Below are positions 42,287 through 44,380 of a stretch of DNA of 44,380 nucleotides, piece after piece; position 1 is the stretch's first letter; every line of letters starts with the position of its first letter. Below the pieces are notes generated by a model that worked only from the letters and a program-made list of their open reading frames with translations, made no database searches and was not told the origin of the DNA. Made by a program: the position numbers and the translations under genes. The stretch is taken from NCBI GenBank assembly GCA_001829185.1, contig MIAR01000051.1, positions 1 through 44,380 of the forward strand, read 5' to 3'. Source of the DNA: Spirochaetes bacterium GWB1_60_80 (GTDB lineage Bacteria > Spirochaetota > Spirochaetia > Treponematales > UBA12059).

Positions 42287-42420
42287 GCAGGTTGTTGAAA
42301 AAGCCGGTTGCTTTCTCAACAACCTTAACAATTCCTCGCATAGCTTGCGCTATGCTGCGTAATTGTACCGGCTTTTGAAGTGTTGAAAAGCCGCATCCGC
42401 GTTTTTCAACACCCTGTTAG
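42287..42420 (-). repeat. Structured repeat family, copy 6 (full length)
   Basis: Reverse orientation of the copy at 38280: GCAGGTTGTTGAAAAAGCC, H3, ACAATT basal arm, H2 (GCATAGC-TTGC-GCTATGC), AATTGT, linker, H1 and CCCTGTTAG. It starts just after the tRNA-Val terminator and abuts the structured element at 42420. Confidence 0.92.
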
Positions 42421-42558
42421 GGCGCTGAGGGACTCGATGGGTAGCTTGCGCCGCACAGGCGCGAAAAGGCGCCATGGATGGCGCCGACAGCGAAGTGCCC
42501 CGGCCCGGAAGCCCGAGACAGGATGTCGAGGGCTGGAGGGCGAGTCCCTCAGCGCCCA
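42420..42558. other. 139-bp structured element with tRNA-Val 3'-end arms
   Basis: GGGCGCTGAGGGACTCG (42420-42436) pairs perfectly with CGAGTCCCTCAGCGCCC (42541-42557). The right arm plus A repeats the last 18 bases of the tRNA-Val gene (42226-42243), and the left arm is antisense to it. Inside are GGCGCC-ATGGAT-GGCGCC and AGCCC-GA-GAC-AGGAT-GTC-GA-GGGCT, the latter with opposed GA steps that would form tandem G-A pairs in RNA. No open frame fits. Confidence 0.7.
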
Positions 42559-42627
42559 GAATGCAGAATCTGGTAACCTCGTGGCCGTTTGATTAATTCA
42601 CTACGAATCGCAGCTACGCCTCACCGC

Positions 42628-42951
42628 TCAAGCCAGGCCCAGCTTGCGTTTGCGGTTCTCGAGCACCATACCGACCGCGCAATTGGCCAGCTCGAGCACA
42701 CAGGGGGCAACGAGACGATATTCCACCTGGGTGCCACGTTTCTCATCATCGATCAGACCGGCCTCTTTAAGCTGGGAGAGGTGTTTTGAAGCGACTGATT
42801 TATCGATACCCACTTCGACGGCCAGTTCGCAGACGCACCAGGAGCGAGTCTTGAGCCTATCCAGCAATTGAATGCGCACGGGGTGAGCCAAGGCTTTAAA
42901 CATGTACGACTGGAGTTCATAGCGCGTTTTTTCTTCTTCGGTCATGCTCAT
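42628..42951 (-). CDS. ArsR-family metal-responsive repressor
   Basis: The 107-residue winged-helix protein has FKALAHPVRIQLLDRL, then SWCVCELAVEVGIDKSVASK in the recognition-helix region and HLSQLKEAGLIDDEKRGTQV for the wing. The CVC pair in the alpha-3 position is the ArsR metalloid/metal site, and another Cys follows in LVAPCVLELANCAVG. It should leave DNA on binding arsenite or a soft metal. It is divergent from the permease genes. Its promoter, TTGACA-17-AACTAT, ends one base from the first ATG (42951). A transcript may begin at or near the second ATG (42945) and be nearly leaderless. Confidence 0.88.
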   Translation of the reverse strand: MSMTEEEKTRYELQSYMFKALAHPVRIQLLDRLKTRSWCVCELAVEVGIDKSVASKHLSQLKEAGLIDDEKRGTQVEYRLVAPCVLELANCAVGMVLENRKRKLGLA

Positions 42952-42980
42952 ATAGTTGCAATACTTTGAAACATTGTCAA
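42952..42980 (-). promoter_or_regulatory. arsR promoter with operator half-site
   Basis: Minus strand: TTGACA (42980-42975), 17 bp, AACTAT (42957-42952). CAATGTTTC (42976-42968) overlaps the -35. The same nonamer occurs in the permease promoter. Confidence 0.6.
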
Positions 42981-43069
42981 TATCAAAATTGAATAAATGG
43001 AAGAATAGTTAAAAATGCGGCATAGCGACTCATCGTTGCAAGTTTTGGAAACAATTCACTAAAATTCGC

Positions 43070-43098
43070 TTGACATTTCTGTGCAATGTTTCCATTAT
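43070..43098 (+). promoter_or_regulatory. Permease promoter with operator half-site
   Basis: TTGACA (43070-43075), 17 bp, CATTAT (43093-43098). The spacer ends in CAATGTTTC (43084-43092), the nonamer shared with the arsR promoter. AGAGGT precedes the ATG at 43117 by 5 nt. Confidence 0.65.
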
Positions 43099-43116
43099 TA
43101 GCAACAAGAGGTCTGC

Positions 43117-43599
43117 ATGGAAACAATCTTACTGTACGGGATAGCCGCCCTGGCTTTGTTCTTTTCCCTAATCAAAGATAAACAGAAAACAAAAACCGCC
43201 CTTAAAAAAGCCTGGAAGGCTTTTGAAGGGATACTTCCGCAATTCATTAACGTCCTTTTCTTTGTGGCCACGGTGCTGGCCATAGTGGACACGGCTACCA
43301 TTTCACGGGTCCTGGGCAGCGGCTCGGGCTTTCTGGGCATCATCGGCGCTTCGTTGATCGGTGCCATCACCCTGATTCCCGGCTTTGTGGCCTTCCCGGC
43401 GGCGGCAGCCTTGCTGCACAACGGCGCGGGGGCAACCCAAGTAGCGGCCTTTGTCTCAAGCCTGATGATGGTCGGGGTGGTCACCCTCCCCATGGAGATC
43501 AAATACTTTGGCAAGCGGGTGGCCATTCTACGCAATGTGTTGGCCTGGCTTTTCTCCATACTGGCAGCCTTCTTTGTCGGCTGGGTAGTAATGTTATGA
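43117..43599 (+). CDS. Permease, N-terminal half (YraQ/ArsP-like)
   Basis: The 160-residue protein has about four hydrophobic helices (ILLYGIAALALFFSLI, FINVLFFVATVLAIV, FLGIIGASLIGAITLIPGFV, AAFVSSLMMVGVVTLPM). The repeat-type motif LGSGSGFLGIIGAS recurs as MGTGSGFKGTG in the next protein. The two together have the size and repeat structure of one DUF318/YraQ permease, a family that includes methylarsenite exporter ArsP. Its stop overlaps the next ATG (ATGA), so the halves should be made together and assemble. Substrate is inferred from the ArsR neighbour only. Confidence 0.78.
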   Translation: METILLYGIAALALFFSLIKDKQKTKTALKKAWKAFEGILPQFINVLFFVATVLAIVDTATISRVLGSGSGFLGIIGASLIGAITLIPGFVAFPAAAALLHNGAGATQVAAFVSSLMMVGVVTLPMEIKYFGKRVAILRNVLAWLFSILAAFFVGWVVML

Positions 43600-44132
43600 A
43601 TAAATCATTCAAGCGCTACCTGTCGACCATCGTCATCAGCCTGGCCTTTATCGCCTTCATCGTCTTCTTCCCGGCCTGGCGCGACAAGGCGGTGACATCC
43701 ATCTTCTTCCAGACTAAAACCATGCTGTTGGTTATACCACCGATCTTCATTCTGCTTGGCTTGTTTGACGTCTGGATACCGCGTGAAAAAATGACCCGCT
43801 ACATGGGTACGGGTTCCGGTTTCAAGGGCACGGGGCTGGCTTTTCTGCTTGGCTCTTTTGCGGCCGGGCCGCTTTACGGCGCCTTCCCTTTCGCGGCGGT
43901 GTTGATGAAAAAAGGCGCCAGTTTCACCAACATCCTGATTTTTATCGGGGCTTGGTCAACTACCAAGATACCGATGCTGCTTTTCGAGATGGCCGCCCTG
44001 GGTAAGCGCTTTGCGCTATCCCGTTTGGCCATCGATATCGTCGGTATTATCATTATAGCTGGCGCCATCAAACTGGCTGTACCCAAAAAAGAAATGACCC
44101 GCCTGTACGACCAGGCGGAGCAGATAGATTGA
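43596..44132 (+). CDS. Permease, C-terminal half (YraQ/ArsP-like)
   Basis: The 178-residue protein continues the split permease, with helices at TIVISLAFIAFIVFFP, MLLVIPPIFILLGLFDVWI, LAFLLGSFAAGPLYGAFPFA and IDIVGIIIIAGAIKLAV. The GTGSGFKGTG and FAAGPLYGAFP segments match the inverted repeat of YraQ-like permeases. It is translationally coupled to the preceding gene. A structured repeat copy begins 2 bp after the stop. Confidence 0.78.
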   Translation: MNKSFKRYLSTIVISLAFIAFIVFFPAWRDKAVTSIFFQTKTMLLVIPPIFILLGLFDVWIPREKMTRYMGTGSGFKGTGLAFLLGSFAAGPLYGAFPFAAVLMKKGASFTNILIFIGAWSTTKIPMLLFEMAALGKRFALSRLAIDIVGIIIIAGAIKLAVPKKEMTRLYDQAEQID

Positions 44133-44133
44133 G

Positions 44134-44280
44134 ACAGGTTGTTGAAAAAGCCGATTGCTTTATCAACAACCTTAACAATTTTCGCCAGGATACTGGCGCT
44201 CGCATACTTATCGGTATGCTACGCAATTGTAGTTATTTTGGAAGTATTGAAAAGCCGCATTCGCGTTTTTCAACACCCTA
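44134..44280 (-). repeat. Structured repeat family, copy 7 (full length, diverged centre)
   Basis: Same orientation as copy 6. The H3 end reads ACAGGTTGTTGAAAAAGCC and the H1 end GCGTTTTTCAACACCCTA. The ACAATT/AATTGT basal stem is kept, but the apex is replaced by two other hairpins, CGCCAG-GATA-CTGGCG and GCATAC-TTATCG-GTATGC. Downstream, 44282-44380 holds only a short frame with AGGAGG one base from its ATG, which I do not call a gene. Confidence 0.85.
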
Positions 44281-44380
44281 ATTGCACTATAGGAGGTATG
44301 ATAAAAAGACTACCGGGAGTAGGTAAATCGGGTTATCCTGTTCGGACAACCGGCAGGGGAAGGCTATAGCTCGCCATTTT

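Noticed and set aside
44282-44369. A 23-codon frame with AGGAGG upstream near the window end
   Set aside because: The AGGAGG lies one base before the ATG, too close to work, and the peptide resembles nothing known. The stretch may be part of a feature outside the window.

Overview
The window is GC-rich bacterial chromosome. Its housekeeping genes, its many signal-peptide barrel and TPR proteins, and a Rho with a long disordered N-terminal extension followed directly by rpmE suggest a free-living or host-associated member of the Spirochaetota. This is a family-level inference; there is no 16S gene or other decisive marker here.

Layout. 1-4.7 kb: a minus-strand run of a ClC-type chloride/proton transporter, FdhD and a duplicated-ATPase ABC-F protein whose leader carries an intrinsic terminator. 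4.7-8.2 kb: an accessory zone with a copy of a structured repeat, an AT-richer propeller lipoprotein, a Uma2-family protein and an AAA_14/DUF4143-type ATPase under nested palindromes. 8.2-13.5 kb: two paralogous cation/proton antiporters fused to PTS EIIA domains. The first is broken by a 2-bp insertion. Between them lies a VWA-protein pseudogene whose middle has been replaced by a palindromic repeat. 13.5-17.2 kb: an RlmK-like 23S rRNA methyltransferase, a 216-bp MITE-like element, the redox repressor Rex, a possible 67-nt small RNA and a PyrF-PyrE fusion. 17.4-23 kb: two related outer-membrane-type proteins (one with a FecR domain), a possible group II intron relic, and MutL. 23-27.4 kb: three TPR proteins, one with an Mrr-like C-terminus. 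27.7-35.9 kb: mostly plus-strand housekeeping genes (small zinc-ribbon protein, rpsT, HU, lnt, response regulator, short TPR protein, bactofilin, CinA-type amidohydrolase, rho, rpmE), with one plsC on the minus strand. 36-42 kb: an M23 peptidase, another barrel protein, Lon and a PfkB kinase. 42.1-44.4 kb: tRNA-Val(UAC), a hairpin-rich segment sharing the tRNA 3' end, and an ArsR plus split-permease module bracketed by two copies of the structured repeat.

How the parts fit. Envelope biogenesis and cell shape are strongly represented (Lnt, PlsC, bactofilin, M23 peptidase, barrel and FecR proteins, membrane-anchored TPR scaffolds). Ion homeostasis is represented by ClC and the EIIA-coupled antiporters. 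The least ordinary material is non-coding: a dispersed family of palindromic elements of up to about 145 bp (seven copies, some at gene-deletion or cassette boundaries), a MITE abutting a start codon, a candidate small RNA that presents an anti-Shine-Dalgarno loop, an ABC-F attenuator leader, and a 139-bp structured element whose arms are sense and antisense to the tRNA-Val 3' end.

Gaps. 10436-10660 (upstream of the antiporter and VWA relic), 25869-26088 and 40799-41044 hold only possible promoters and hairpins. 44282-44380 holds nothing I recognise.
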